Notes: a model not told the origin generated them from the letters alone. A stretch of DNA of 64,000 nt from Acinetobacter sp. ANC 4169 (GCF_002135355.1 NZ_NEGE01000003.1:124001-188000), one strand, 5' to 3'; shown: positions 21,614 through 30,717, numbered from the stretch's first letter. A program made the numbers and translations.

Positions 21614-22456
21614 ATGCGCCAATATCTTGACCTACTCCAACACATCCTCGACAACGGTGGCGACAAAGGCGACCGTACCGGTACAGGGACGCGTTCAGTG
21701 TTCGGTCACCAAATGCGCTTTGACCTTTCTCAAGGTTTTCCTTTACTGACCACCAAAAAAGTACATTTCCGCTCCATCGTGATTGAACTGCTGTGGTTTC
21801 TCAAAGGCGATACCAACGTTAAATATTTGCAAGACAACAAAGTGACCATTTGGGATGAATGGGCTACTGCAGAGCAAACTGCCCGTTTTGGCCGTCCTGA
21901 AGGTGAACTCGGTCCAGTCTATGGTCATCAGTGGCGTAATTTTGGCGCAACTAAAAAAGAAAATGGTTTATATGAACAGGATGGTTTTGACCAGATTAAA
22001 TGGCTAATTAATGAGATTAAAACTAACCCAAATTCACGCCGTTTAATTGTGTCCGGCTGGAATCCGAATGAAGCAGGCAATGTCGCGCTTCCGCCTTGCC
22101 ATACCCTGTTCCAGTTTTTTGTCCAGAATGGCAAACTGTCTTGCCAGCTGTATCAACGTAGTGCGGATGTGTTCCTAGGCGTTCCATTTAATATTGCCAG
22201 CTACGCGCTGCTGACGCACATGATTGCGCAAGTGTGCGGCTTGGGTGTGGGCGACTTTGTCTGGACTGGTGGCGATACCCATTTATATACCAACCATTTT
22301 GAACAGGCCAAATTGCAGCTCAGCCGTGAGCCGATGGAACTTTGCCAATTAAAGCTAAATCCTGAAATCCAAGACATCTTCGATTTTAAATTTGAAGATA
22401 TTGAAATTGTGGGTTACGAATCACACCCAGGGATTAAAGCGCCGGTTGCGGTTTAA
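21614..22456 (+). CDS. thyA: Thymidylate synthase
   Basis: Methylates dUMP to dTMP using 5,10-methylenetetrahydrofolate. It has 280 residues. Catalytic C162 lies in [11 protein letters not shown]; the dUMP-phosphate-binding Arg in [13 protein letters not shown], and [20 protein letters not shown] with GDTHLYTNH are diagnostic. The start has GAGAGA upstream. folA follows on the same strand 112 bases later, separated by a hairpin repeat; the two enzymes form the dTMP/folate cycle, and their pairing is common. Confidence 0.98.
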   Translation: MRQYLDLLQHILDNGGDKGDRTGTGTRSVFGHQMRFDLSQGFPLLTTKKVHFRSIVIELLWFLKGDTNVKYLQDNKVTIWDEWATAEQTARFGRPEGELGPVYGHQWRNFGATKKENGLYEQDGFDQIKWLINEIKTNPNSRRLIVSGWNPNEAGNVALPPCHTLFQFFVQNGKLSCQLYQRSADVFLGVPFNIASYALLTHMIAQVCGLGVGDFVWTGGDTHLYTNHFEQAKLQLSREPMELCQLKLNPEIQDIFDFKFEDIEIVGYESHPGIKAPVAV

Positions 22457-22487
22457 TTTTTCTAATTAGTCATTCTACTCAATTCCT

Positions 22488-22546
22488 AATCCCCCTAAAT
22501 CCCCCTTTAAAAAAGGGGGACTCAAATAAAACAAACGGGGGGGATA
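22488..22546. repeat. C-rich/G-rich hairpin repeat, copy B
   Basis: Begins AATCCCCCTAAATCCCCC followed by hairpin CCCCCTTTAAAAAAGGGGG and ends near ACGGGGGGGAT. It matches the left half of copy A (12839-12932) and the right end of copy C (58135-58230) in reverse. Located between thyA and folA. Confidence 0.7.
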
Positions 22547-22568
22547 ATAGTCAGATAAGGCGAACTTT

Positions 22569-23081
22569 ATGACATTCCAAAATTTAGAAGTGGTGCATGT
22601 TGTAGCTATGGATCAGCAACGCTGCATTGGTAAAAATAATGACTTGCCTTGGCATATTTCTGCTGATCTCAAGCACTTTAAGGAAATCACTCAAGGTGGT
22701 GTGGTGGTCATGGGCCGCAAGACTTTAGAGTCTATGGGGCGTACCTTACCGAAGCGTGTCAATTGGATCATTACCCGTGACACCAGCTGGTCATTTGAAG
22801 GGACTAAAGTTGCCCACTCGATTGAAGATGCTTTGGCTCAAGCAGTAGCCGATGTCAAAGCCTCAGAAAAGCCTGATGCGGTCTTTGTGATTGGTGGCGG
22901 AGAAATCTTTAAACAAACTATGGATATTGCAGACCGCCTGGAACTGACCCATGTCGAACTGAATGTTCAAGGCGATGCCTACTACCCGGAAATTCCGGCT
23001 GAATTTAAAAAAGTCGCTTCAGAACAACATATTGACGACAAAACTGGGATTGCTTTTGAGTTCGCAACTTACCGAAAATAA
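22569..23081 (+). CDS. folA: Dihydrofolate reductase
   Basis: Reduces dihydrofolate to tetrahydrofolate with NADPH; target of trimethoprim in the family. It has 170 residues with the chromosomal-type pattern: IGKNNDLPWHISADLKHFKEIT (active-site acidic residue D33), VVMGRKTLESMGRTLPKRVN and VFVIGGGEIFKQ. No sign of plasmid-borne dfr divergence. Directly downstream of thyA. Confidence 0.97.
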   Translation: MTFQNLEVVHVVAMDQQRCIGKNNDLPWHISADLKHFKEITQGGVVVMGRKTLESMGRTLPKRVNWIITRDTSWSFEGTKVAHSIEDALAQAVADVKASEKPDAVFVIGGGEIFKQTMDIADRLELTHVELNVQGDAYYPEIPAEFKKVASEQHIDDKTGIAFEFATYRK

Positions 23082-23109
23082 AGGCAATAATTATAGATAA
23101 CAGTCAAAT

Positions 23110-24165
23110 ATGCATAATATTGGAACAAGAGAATTCCTTCTTGCTTTGGGCATGGTGCTATTCCATAGCGTGTTCAGTCTTTTCGTTATTATGTCCTCTA
23201 TTTGGCTGTGTCTGGCCTTGTGGTTTCAGGAACCGCTTGGCTGGTTAATGACCCGCGTATTGATTGGAATCTGGATTGCCTTTGCTTTGAGCATTCTCGG
23301 CCTCTATATCAGCCAGCATTGGTTTAACCGTCAAACTGACGTCCTGATCTATGTTGTGGTTTTTCTCATCGGCTTATTCTGGTATTTTGCTCTGGAAGCC
23401 AGGCAGGATCGTGACTGGAATCCGGAAGTTGCCCAAGTGCTGACTTATCAGCAGCAGGGCGATCAGGTGACCTTACACAAGGTACGCAACTTTAACTGGC
23501 ATGCTGATGGCAGTTATGATGAGCGCTGGGAAACTCGGCACTTTGATTTAAACCAGATCACCGGTGTCAATATCATTACTTCCTACTGGATGGGGCCACG
23601 GATTGCTCATACCCTGGTCAGTTTTGATTTTGCCAATAGCCAACCCCTGACATTTTCGATTGAAATTCGCAAACAACAAAATGAAGAATTTTCCACCTAT
23701 GGCGGTTTTTTTAGAAAATATGAACTCAGCCTGATTGCGGCAGATGAAAAGGACCTGATCTATACCCGCAGCAATATTCGTGGCGAACACGTCTATTTCT
23801 TCCCGGTGAATATGTCGAAAAGCGAAATACGTGCCCTGTTTGAAGAATATCTGGGTAAAGCCAACGAATTAAAGCAGCAACCCAAATGGTACAACAGCCT
23901 GACCAGTAACTGCACCACGCTGGTGTTTGACATGGTACGGGCGATATCTCAAAGACCTTTACCCACAGATTACCGCCTGCTGGCTTCAGGCTATTTACCC
24001 AATTATCTCTATGACTTAAATGCTATTTCACATGACTTAAGCATGAAACAGTGGTACGACATCGCTTATATCAACCCGCGCGTGAGCCATTTGAAACATC
24101 TTTCCAGTAGCCAGTATTCAAGCCTGATTCGTCAGGGCGTACCCAAACCAATAACGGACGAATGA
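23110..24165 (+). CDS. DUF4105 (Lnb-type) integral membrane protein
   Basis: A 351-residue protein with three N-terminal membrane segments (about 9-38, 45-69 and 77-97) and a large extracytoplasmic domain. The DUF4105 domain, also found in the lipoprotein N-acyltransferase Lnb of Firmicutes, is recognisable from SYWMGPRIAHTLVSFDF (H167) and NSLTSNCTTLVFDMVR (C268), candidate catalytic residues. Function in Gram-negatives is not established and the organism should also have Lnt, so acyltransferase activity is only a hypothesis. It begins 28 bases after folA and may be transcribed with it. Confidence 0.7.
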   Translation: MHNIGTREFLLALGMVLFHSVFSLFVIMSSIWLCLALWFQEPLGWLMTRVLIGIWIAFALSILGLYISQHWFNRQTDVLIYVVVFLIGLFWYFALEARQDRDWNPEVAQVLTYQQQGDQVTLHKVRNFNWHADGSYDERWETRHFDLNQITGVNIITSYWMGPRIAHTLVSFDFANSQPLTFSIEIRKQQNEEFSTYGGFFRKYELSLIAADEKDLIYTRSNIRGEHVYFFPVNMSKSEIRALFEEYLGKANELKQQPKWYNSLTSNCTTLVFDMVRAISQRPLPTDYRLLASGYLPNYLYDLNAISHDLSMKQWYDIAYINPRVSHLKHLSSSQYSSLIRQGVPKPITDE

Positions 24166-24273
24166 GCTGAATTTAAAAAAGTAAAAATAGATAAAACATA
24201 GATTTAACCCTAGTGAAAAGACTGTTTTTTTGTTTATATAGACCATAGATTAAATCAAAAACGAGAATCCAAT

Positions 24274-24735
24274 ATGTTAAAAAAATTCTTTGCTGTAGGC
24301 ATACTGGGCGCTGCAATTGCTTTGACAGCTTGTCAAAGCACACCAAATGCCGCTTCTAATATTGAGGCGGCAAACTTGATGCAACTACAAAATCGTACCT
24401 GGATTGTCACCTATATTGGCAATACTGAAATCAAGACAGTAGCAACCGCCCGTAATATTCCAAGCTTACAATTTGATGCAGCAAGCAAACGGATCAGTGG
24501 TGCCGATGGTTGTAACCGGATTATGGGCAGCTATGAAGCGGGTCGAGATACCTTGGTACTCAGTCAAATGGCAGGCACCAAAATGGCCTGTCTGGACAAT
24601 AACAACCTGTCTGAACAATTTAATGCAGCTTTGGCAAAAGTCGCCAACTATCAGGTTTTTGGCAAAACCCTTAAACTGCTTGATCGCCACGGCAATGTGG
24701 TACTGCAATTTACCAGCCCGGTACAACCACGTTAA
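24274..24735 (+). CDS. META-domain lipoprotein (HslJ-like)
   Basis: A 153-residue lipoprotein: lipobox ALTAC with C20, then one META domain (RTWIVTYIGNTEI ... ISGADGCNRIMGSYEA ... MAGTKMACLDNN). The SGADGCNR...M.TTKMAC-type signature is shared with HslJ, a heat-inducible outer-membrane protein of E. coli linked to novobiocin resistance. Role here unknown. Standalone, with GAGAA as a weak Shine-Dalgarno and a terminator directly after. Confidence 0.8.
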   Translation: MLKKFFAVGILGAAIALTACQSTPNAASNIEAANLMQLQNRTWIVTYIGNTEIKTVATARNIPSLQFDAASKRISGADGCNRIMGSYEAGRDTLVLSQMAGTKMACLDNNNLSEQFNAALAKVANYQVFGKTLKLLDRHGNVVLQFTSPVQPR

Positions 24736-24746
24736 ATCGTTCAAAT

Positions 24747-24770
24747 AAAAGCCTGAAAGCTCAGGCTTTT
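24747..24770 (+). terminator. Terminator after META lipoprotein gene
   Basis: Perfect 10-bp stem AAAAGCCTGA / TCAGGCTTTT with loop AAGC. Confidence 0.85.
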
Positions 24771-24850
24771 GTGTTTAAAATGTTTAAATACATTTTAGCT
24801 TCATAGAAAGCCCCTATATTAAAAACAATAAACAAATACAGGATAAAGTT

Positions 24851-25375
24851 ATGCAACAGGCCTTATTGGGTGGTGGATGCTTCTGGTGTGTCGAAGCCAT
24901 ATTTTTACAGCTAAAAGGGGTGGAAAAAGTGGTCAGTGGTTATGCCGGCGGCCATACAGAACACCCAAGTTATGATGATATTTGTCGTGGCGACACCCAC
25001 CATGCAGAAGTCATTTTGATTGATTATGACGAAACCCAAATCAGCTTTTCCCAACTTTTGGATGTGTTTTTTGCTACCCATGATCCAACGACCTTAAACC
25101 GTCAAGGCAATGATATTGGCACCCAATACCGTTCCGTGATTTATTATTTTAATGCTGAACAACAACAGCAGGCAGAGCAAGCGATTGAGCATTTAAAAGC
25201 GGAAGGCCTGAATATTGTGACCGAGCTCAGCCCCGCACCGAAGTTCTACCCGGCGGAAGAATATCATCAAAATTTCTTTGCCCGAAACCCTGCTCAAGGC
25301 TACTGTAATTTCGCCATTCCACCGAAATTAATGAAATTACGCAGCAAGTTTCAAGACTTGCTTAAATCTGAATAA
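24851..25375 (+). CDS. msrA: Peptide methionine-S-oxide reductase A
   Basis: Reduces the S-epimer of methionine sulfoxide in proteins and free methionine. It has 174 residues. The catalytic GCFWC motif is at 9-13 (nucleophile C10), with [23 protein letters not shown] and AEEYHQNF typical of MsrA. No MsrB is fused. Shine-Dalgarno AGGA before ATG. Convergent with exbD across a bidirectional terminator. Confidence 0.97.
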   Translation: MQQALLGGGCFWCVEAIFLQLKGVEKVVSGYAGGHTEHPSYDDICRGDTHHAEVILIDYDETQISFSQLLDVFFATHDPTTLNRQGNDIGTQYRSVIYYFNAEQQQQAEQAIEHLKAEGLNIVTELSPAPKFYPAEEYHQNFFARNPAQGYCNFAIPPKLMKLRSKFQDLLKSE

Positions 25376-25402
25376 ATGCTCTTTTCAGCTGCGATCAAAC
25401 AT

Positions 25403-25434
25403 AAAAAAAGCGACCCTCAAGGTCGCTTTTTTAA
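25403..25434. terminator. Bidirectional terminator between msrA and exbD
   Basis: Stem AAAAAAGCGACC / GGTCGCTTTTTT with a 5-base loop, usable from both strands. Confidence 0.9.
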
Positions 25435-25447
25435 GACTAGACACAAA

Positions 25448-25852
25448 TTAGTTATCACTCATAAAGGCAATATCACTGAGCCCGGCTTCGCTCGCACGTG
25501 ACATCACTTGTGCAACCGTGTCATAGCGTGATTCTTTATCTGCACGAAGTTGAACGGTTGGTTTACGTTCCGCCTGCCCCGCTTCATTAAAGCGAGTTTG
25601 CAATTCTTCAAGGCTAATGACCTGATCATTCCAGGCCACTTCACCCTTGGCATTAATACTGACGGTGATGGCCTTCGGTGGCGGTTCGGTAATTTCCGCC
25701 GTGGTTTTTGGCAAGGTTAATGGAATTGATGGGTTAGCAACGGTTGCTGTCACCAGGAAGATGATCATCAATACCAACATAATATCGATCAGTGGAATGA
25801 GGTTCATCTCATTCATACCTACATCGTTGTCTTCGCCCAATTGAAAGCCCAT
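25448..25852 (-). CDS. exbD: ExbD biopolymer transport protein
   Basis: Subunit of the proton-driven ExbB-ExbD motor that energises TonB-dependent outer-membrane receptors. It has 134 residues: short cytoplasmic N-terminus, one TM (about 16-38) with the essential Asp in LIPLIDIMLVLMIIFLV, and a periplasmic domain. The start codon overlaps the exbB stop (TAATG), so translation is coupled. Third gene of tonB-exbB-exbD. Confidence 0.95.
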   Translation of the reverse strand: MGFQLGEDNDVGMNEMNLIPLIDIMLVLMIIFLVTATVANPSIPLTLPKTTAEITEPPPKAITVSINAKGEVAWNDQVISLEELQTRFNEAGQAERKPTVQLRADKESRYDTVAQVMSRASEAGLSDIAFMSDN

Positions 25853-26472
25853 TAAGCTTGACCTCCAACCAAATTATTTGCTGTTGATTTAGATGCTACC
25901 TGAGCTGCGCTGTCTTGCTGCAACATGGTATCAATCAACAGACTGTGCGCCTGGTCTTGTAACTCATGCGCCAAACCGCGGTTCACACGGGTACAAATGT
26001 TATAAGCCAATACTGCAGGAATCGCTACTGCCAAACCCAGACCGGTCATAATCAAGGCTTCACCTACTGGTGTTGCGACTTGAGCCAAGCCTGCCTGACC
26101 ACTTTTACCTACTGCAACCAGTGCATGGAAAATACCCCAAACCGTACCAAACAAGCCCACAAAAGGTGCCAGTGAAGCAATTGTACCCAACACTGCCACG
26201 CCTTTTTCTGCATTGGCTTTTTCAGCTGAAATTTGACGCAACAAAGCCTGTTCTGCTACGGCTTTACGTTGCTCAAAATTTAAAGGTGCAAATTTTGCTT
26301 TTAACTTGCTTAAGGCCTGAGAAAGTTGAGCATAAGCCTGTTGCTTCAGTTGGCGAGTCCCCATTACACGTAAAACGAAGATGGTCCATGTCGTAATTGA
26401 CATTGCCAATAACACGAAATACAGCGTTTTACTCACTGCATCAGCATGTTGCCAATAAACTGAAAAGTTCAT
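25852..26472 (-). CDS. exbB: ExbB biopolymer transport protein (MotA/TolQ/ExbB family)
   Basis: Proton-channel subunit with ExbD. It has 206 residues and three TM segments, the first near 15-37. GTVWGIFHALVAVGKSG and VGEALIMTGLGLAVAIPAVLAYN are the conserved second and third segments of the family. Located between tonB and exbD with short or no gaps. No signal-peptide-containing N-terminal extension of the Pseudomonas type. Confidence 0.95.
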   Translation of the reverse strand: MNFSVYWQHADAVSKTLYFVLLAMSITTWTIFVLRVMGTRQLKQQAYAQLSQALSKLKAKFAPLNFEQRKAVAEQALLRQISAEKANAEKGVAVLGTIASLAPFVGLFGTVWGIFHALVAVGKSGQAGLAQVATPVGEALIMTGLGLAVAIPAVLAYNICTRVNRGLAHELQDQAHSLLIDTMLQQDSAAQVASKSTANNLVGGQA

Positions 26473-26492
26473 ACTCGAACTCCTGATAAATG

Positions 26493-27287
26493 TTAGCCGT
26501 TAGGATTCAAGGTCAATTCTAATGGCAGGTTAGCCTTGATTGGATAAGCCACGCCATTTTCTTTGTACGGTTTGAATTTGGAACTACGCACTGAGCGTAA
26601 AATCTTTTCATCTAAAGCAGGTAAACCACTTGAGCGTGTAATGCGCGCCGAAGTAATCACCCCTTTTTCATTTGCTTCAATATATACCACGGCATTACGC
26701 GTTTGACCTTCCAAGTCGCTATTGCTATAGGACGGTCGTGGCGAACGGCTCCATTGCACGCCTGAACCAATCACAACACTTTTTGGAGCTGGCGGTGCAG
26801 GTGGCGATGGTGGTGCAACTGGCGCTGGCGGTGCAACCGGTGCAGGTGGTGGAGTTACCGGTGCAGGTTTCACCACTCTGGTTTCAGAAACTGTTGTTGT
26901 TACTGTAGGTTTAGGCGGTGCTTCAACCGGTTTGATCACCAGTTTTGGGGTATCTGCTTTTTTAACCTGTTGAACCTTCTCTACCTTTTTCGGCGGTGGT
27001 GGAAGCTGTTTTTCGACAATTTTAACTTCTTTCACCGGCTTCGGCTTCGGCTGCTCTTTTTTAGGTTCAGCTTTTGGCTTTGGCGGTAGAGGTTTTGGCG
27101 GTTCCTGAATTTTAACGAAGCGAACTTTCAAGGGTTCTTTTTCAATCGGCTTCAATTCGGGTGTTTTTATTTGTCCGACCGCCCACAACACACCCATGTG
27201 ACCAACCACAACAGCAATAAGCGCCGTAATAATTTTCTTTTTCATCGGATTGGGAGTTTGCATATTTAGAGCGGAAGATTGACTCAT
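26493..27287 (-). CDS. tonB: TonB energy transducer
   Basis: Inner-membrane-anchored protein that spans the periplasm and pulls on TonB boxes of receptors for siderophores, haem and other large ligands. It has 264 residues: TM about 17-35 (IITALIAVVVGHMGVLWAV), a long proline/lysine-rich linker (KPLPPKPKAEPKKEQPKPK, then PVAPPAPVAPPSPPAPPAP), and a C-terminal TonB domain with the YP..A.....G.V-like SARITRSSGLPALDEKILR. First gene of tonB-exbB-exbD. A Fur-like site lies about 100 bases upstream, consistent with iron repression. Confidence 0.94.
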   Translation of the reverse strand: MSQSSALNMQTPNPMKKKIITALIAVVVGHMGVLWAVGQIKTPELKPIEKEPLKVRFVKIQEPPKPLPPKPKAEPKKEQPKPKPVKEVKIVEKQLPPPPKKVEKVQQVKKADTPKLVIKPVEAPPKPTVTTTVSETRVVKPAPVTPPPAPVAPPAPVAPPSPPAPPAPKSVVIGSGVQWSRSPRPSYSNSDLEGQTRNAVVYIEANEKGVITSARITRSSGLPALDEKILRSVRSSKFKPYKENGVAYPIKANLPLELTLNPNG

Positions 27288-27382
27288 TAAAATCAGTTAC
27301 CTAATTTAAGCGATTGTTGATCAATTAAGATTTAAGCAATCAGGCTCATCGGTTAGTACAATTAAAGCACGCCAATAATAAA

Positions 27383-27397
27383 TGAGAAGTGTTTTCA
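27383..27397. promoter_or_regulatory. Candidate Fur box upstream of tonB
   Basis: TGAGAAGTGTTTTCA (plus strand) corresponds on the minus strand to TGAAAACACTTCTCA, matching the 7-1-7 Fur consensus at 10 of 14 positions, about 96 bases before tonB. Iron control of tonB is usual in this group. Confidence 0.45.
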
Positions 27398-27448
27398 TTT
27401 GCAACTATTAAAATGCCAGTTTTGATGAGTTTTTTGAATCGAAAACAA

Positions 27449-27475
27449 AAAAGGCATGCTTAAAACATGCCTTTT
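27449..27475 (-). terminator. Terminator after purU
   Basis: Stem AAAAGGCATG / CATGCCTTTT with a 7-base loop and T-run on the minus strand, just after the purU stop. Confidence 0.85.
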
Positions 27476-27497
27476 AAATTGATAGTTATAACAATAC

Positions 27498-28364
27498 TTA
27501 TTGGAAAACAACAGTTTTGTTGCCATCGACAATGATACGATCTTCAAGATGCCATCTTACTGCACGAGCCAAAACATTTCGTTCCACATCTTGTCCGAGT
27601 TCACGCAACTGCTCCACGGTAAAATCGTGATTGACACGTTCTACATCCTGTTCAATGATCGGGCCCTGATCGAGGTCAGCAGTCACATAATGCGCTGTTG
27701 CACCAATCAGTTTCACCCCTTTGTCATAGGCCTGTTTATATGGATTGGCACCGACAAAGGCTGGCAAGAAGGAATGGTGAATATTGATGATTTTCATTTC
27801 CCACTTTTGCACGAATTCTTCATCCAGAATCTGCATGTAACGCGCGAGGATCAGTAAATCATTACCCTGCATGATTTCATCAATCTGGCTATAGGCTTCA
27901 CGTTTGTTTTCTTTATTGACCGGAACAACTTCAAATGGAATGCCAAAGTTTTCTACCGCTTCACGCAAGGTGTCATGGTTCGATACCACCTTGGTGATTT
28001 CGCACGGTAAACCGCCACGCGCATGGCGCCATAACAGTTCAAGCAAGGCATGATCTACTTTAGAAACCAGAATCCCGACTTTTTTCACATCACTGACCAG
28101 TGCCAGACGCCAGTGCATTTCATAGCGCTCGGCTACATTGGTCGCAAAAGTCTGGGTCAGACTTTCTTTACGGCTTTGCAGATTGTCCAGTTCAAACTCA
28201 ACACGCATGAAATAACGCCCGCCTTGAGCTTCAGTTGCGTATTGATCAAGTGCGGTAATATTTGCTCCCTGATGATACAAAAAGCTCGAAACAGCTTGCA
28301 CGATACCTGGTTTATCTTCACAAGTAATCAATAAACGTGCTGTGTTAGCAGTGGACATATTCAT
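27498..28364 (-). CDS. purU: Formyltetrahydrofolate deformylase
   Basis: Hydrolyses 10-formyl-THF to THF and formate, balancing one-carbon pools. About 288 residues from the ATG at 28364; ATG at 28358 (MSTANTARLLITCEDKPG) is equally possible and a GTG at 28379 less so. An N-terminal ACT domain (about 10-90) is followed by a formyltransferase-like domain with IINIHHSFLPAFVGANPYKQA (catalytic His and Asn region) and TAHYVTADLDQGPIIEQD. No clear Shine-Dalgarno. Single gene with its own terminator. Confidence 0.95.
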   Translation of the reverse strand: MNMSTANTARLLITCEDKPGIVQAVSSFLYHQGANITALDQYATEAQGGRYFMRVEFELDNLQSRKESLTQTFATNVAERYEMHWRLALVSDVKKVGILVSKVDHALLELLWRHARGGLPCEITKVVSNHDTLREAVENFGIPFEVVPVNKENKREAYSQIDEIMQGNDLLILARYMQILDEEFVQKWEMKIINIHHSFLPAFVGANPYKQAYDKGVKLIGATAHYVTADLDQGPIIEQDVERVNHDFTVEQLRELGQDVERNVLARAVRWHLEDRIIVDGNKTVVFQ

Positions 28365-28452
28365 GTTGGTTAATATCACTAATCAGTTAAATTGAAAAAC
28401 AAGCCGAGTATTCTAACGCTTTTTGCAGGCTTTCTAAATAGGCTAGCTCGCA

Positions 28453-29145
28453 TCATGTTTTTTTGCTTGAGGACAAACTCTCAAAAAGCTCTGAAGGGCC
28501 AAATGTTTCGAGTAAATGTTCATAGGTATGACGGCTTTCACCACGCAAGTAAGCCCCTTCCAGGAACACCATTTGACGCAATGCCTGCCACACCCATTTT
28601 TCTTCCAGATGGTTCGAATCGGTAATATGACCCGACATGTACAGGAAGTTGGTCCAGTTGGTCAAAACAATCCACAAGTTAATAATCAGGGCTTCAATTT
28701 CTGAATCCGTCATTTCCATCAAGCCAGCATTGACGAAGGCCTTATAGATTTTTTGTCCCTGCTGCATCACCTGACCGGCAAAACGTGGATACATTTTTCG
28801 AAAATCTTCATTGCTTTCAACCAAATGATAAACATCACGATGCAAAAAGCGATAGGCCCAAAGCTGGCTGCTGAGCACCTGAAAATAGCGAATTTTATCA
28901 TTAGCATCGAGCGCACGATCATCAGGCAGTGCCAGCATGTCCAAAGTTTCGCTTTGGTACTGCTCCATCAACTCTTTGATGATTTCGCTTTTATTGCGAA
29001 AGTGGTAATACAAATTACCCGGGCTCATATTCAGTTCAGCTGCAATATGATTGGTTGTTACAGAACGCTCACCGCGCTCGTTAAATAACTGTAAGCTGAG
29101 TTGCAAAATACGTTCTTTGGTTTTCACCGTTTTGGAGTGAGACAT
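28453..29145 (-). CDS. TetR-family transcriptional regulator
   Basis: A repressor-type regulator of 230 residues from the ATG at 29145 (MSHSKTVKTKERIL); an upstream ATG at 29163 is in frame. The HTH is near residues 25-50 (VTTNHIAAELNMSPGNLYYHFRNKSEI), strongly TetR-like. The helical C-terminal ligand domain differs from well-known members. It is divergent from an aldehyde dehydrogenase, with a perfect 14-bp palindrome between them (29171-29184), so it likely represses itself and/or that gene. Ligand unknown; a fatty aldehyde or acyl compound is a guess from the neighbour. Confidence 0.88.
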   Translation of the reverse strand: MSHSKTVKTKERILQLSLQLFNERGERSVTTNHIAAELNMSPGNLYYHFRNKSEIIKELMEQYQSETLDMLALPDDRALDANDKIRYFQVLSSQLWAYRFLHRDVYHLVESNEDFRKMYPRFAGQVMQQGQKIYKAFVNAGLMEMTDSEIEALIINLWIVLTNWTNFLYMSGHITDSNHLEEKWVWQALRQMVFLEGAYLRGESRHTYEHLLETFGPSELFESLSSSKKT

Positions 29146-29170
29146 CCTAAAGTAACCATTCATTCAATAG

Positions 29171-29184
29171 GTTAGCTAGCTAAC
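29171..29184. promoter_or_regulatory. Perfect palindrome, candidate TetR operator
   Basis: GTTAGCTAGCTAAC is a perfect 14-bp dyad 26 bases upstream of the chosen TetR start and 13 bases upstream of the -35 of the aldehyde dehydrogenase promoter. The position and symmetry suit a TetR dimer. Confidence 0.6.
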
Positions 29185-29196
29185 ACATAAAGTAAC

Positions 29197-29225
29197 TTGA
29201 CTATTTAGAGCTTTTACTCTAAAAA
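29197..29225 (+). promoter_or_regulatory. Candidate promoter of the aldehyde dehydrogenase gene
   Basis: -35 TTGACT (29197-29202), a 17-base spacer, and a weaker -10 TAAAAA (29220-29225), 36 bases before the start codon. Confidence 0.45.
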
Positions 29226-29261
29226 TTAAATTAATCGCTTTTTATTTAATGGTAGCAGGTC

Positions 29262-30710
29262 ATGAACAGTCAAACAAAAACAACTTCAATGACACCACAT
29301 TCGTTTAATATTCAGCACTTACACGACGTGCTAGAACAGCAAAAGCACGCTTATCTACGTTATCCCCTACCATCGGCAAAGGAACGTATTGATCGTTTAG
29401 CGCGTCTAAAGCGTATCTTAGTTAAATATCAAGATCAATTTGCCGAAGCAATTAATCAAGACTATGGTAACCGTTCTATTGGCGAAACCAAAATCGGTGA
29501 ATTACTCACCTGCCTTGAACAGATTAAATATTATAGCAAGCATTTGACCAATTGGATGAAACCATCGAAACGTCATGTTGGAATTATCCATCAGCCGGCA
29601 AAAGCCTGGGTTCAATATCAACCTTTGGGTGTAGTCGGGATTATTGCCCCATGGAACTATCCTTTATTATTGTCGGTTGGTCCATTAATTTGTGCAATTG
29701 CGGCCGGCAATCATGCCATGATCAAGATCTCCAGTGCTTCCAGCCATTTTGGTCGTGCTTTGGAAAAAGCATTGGGCGAAGCATTTCCAACTGAACTTGT
29801 GGCTGTGATCAATGGTGGCGGTCCAGTTTCCGATGCGTTTAGCCATTTGGCCTTTGATAAAATTATTTTTACCGGTTCAACCGAAATTGGTAAAACGGTC
29901 ATGGCAGCAGCCGCAGAAAACCTGGTGCCTGTGATTTTGGAATTAGGTGGAAAGTCCCCTGTTCTGGTTCACCCATCTATTGATTTAGAAGATGTGGCAC
30001 AGCGTCTGGCTGCAGGAAAACTCTGGAATTCAGGTCAGACCTGTGTAGCTCCCGACTATATGTTCCTGCCTAAAGGAAGAACTGCCGAATTTATTGACCA
30101 CTTTAAAGCCTGCGTAGAAGAGATGTATCCAAGTATTGAATACAATCAGGATTACACCTCGATTATTAATGACAAACAATACAACCGCCTGCAAGGTTAT
30201 CTGGAAGATGCACGTGCGCAGGGCGCCAAAATTATTGAATTAAATCCGGCACATGAAGATTTAAGCAAGGTTCGAAAAATTGCACCGACTTTATTGACCG
30301 GTGTAACGACTGAAATGCGCATTATGAAGGAAGAGATCTTTGGTCCAATCCTTCCTATTCTAGAATATGATCAAATTGACGATGTTATTGACTTTATTAA
30401 TAGCCGTCCTCGTCCTCTTGCATTATACTATTTCGACTTTGATCAAGCTCGTGCCGACTATGTCGCACAGCATACTCATTCAGGGCATTTCGGGCAGAAT
30501 ATGGTATTGACCCATGTCGCACAGGATGACTTACCTTTTGGTGGAGTCGGTGCTTCAGGTATGGGCAAATATCATGGTCCAGAAGGTTTCTTCAGTTTGT
30601 CGCATGAACGGTCAGTGATGTCTAATCCAAAGCTGTATAGCTTAAAATTCATTCTCCCACCGTTTAATAAGCCGATTCACAAACTAATTTCGAAGACCCT
30701 TCTTCGATAA
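29262..30710 (+). CDS. Aldehyde dehydrogenase (coniferyl/long-chain aldehyde type)
   Basis: NAD(P)-dependent oxidation of aldehydes to acids. It has 482 residues, class-3-like ALDH fold. Catalytic Glu E227 is in VILELGGKSPV and nucleophile C261 in NSGQTCVAPDY; the Rossmann GSTEIGKTV lies at 205-213. The hydrophobic/basic C-terminal extension (LYSLKFILPPFNKPIHKL) resembles membrane-associated members acting on fatty or aromatic aldehydes. Related to CalB and to the Acinetobacter Ald1-type enzymes, so wax-ester or alkane metabolism is plausible but not shown. Controlled probably by the divergent TetR protein. Confidence 0.88.
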   Translation: MNSQTKTTSMTPHSFNIQHLHDVLEQQKHAYLRYPLPSAKERIDRLARLKRILVKYQDQFAEAINQDYGNRSIGETKIGELLTCLEQIKYYSKHLTNWMKPSKRHVGIIHQPAKAWVQYQPLGVVGIIAPWNYPLLLSVGPLICAIAAGNHAMIKISSASSHFGRALEKALGEAFPTELVAVINGGGPVSDAFSHLAFDKIIFTGSTEIGKTVMAAAAENLVPVILELGGKSPVLVHPSIDLEDVAQRLAAGKLWNSGQTCVAPDYMFLPKGRTAEFIDHFKACVEEMYPSIEYNQDYTSIINDKQYNRLQGYLEDARAQGAKIIELNPAHEDLSKVRKIAPTLLTGVTTEMRIMKEEIFGPILPILEYDQIDDVIDFINSRPRPLALYYFDFDQARADYVAQHTHSGHFGQNMVLTHVAQDDLPFGGVGASGMGKYHGPEGFFSLSHERSVMSNPKLYSLKFILPPFNKPIHKLISKTLLR

Positions 30711-30717
30711 CTGATCA

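Noticed and set aside
28610..28630. GGTTCGAATC, resembling a tRNA T-loop
   Set aside because: It lies inside the TetR coding region and there is no surrounding cloverleaf. No tRNA gene was found in the window.
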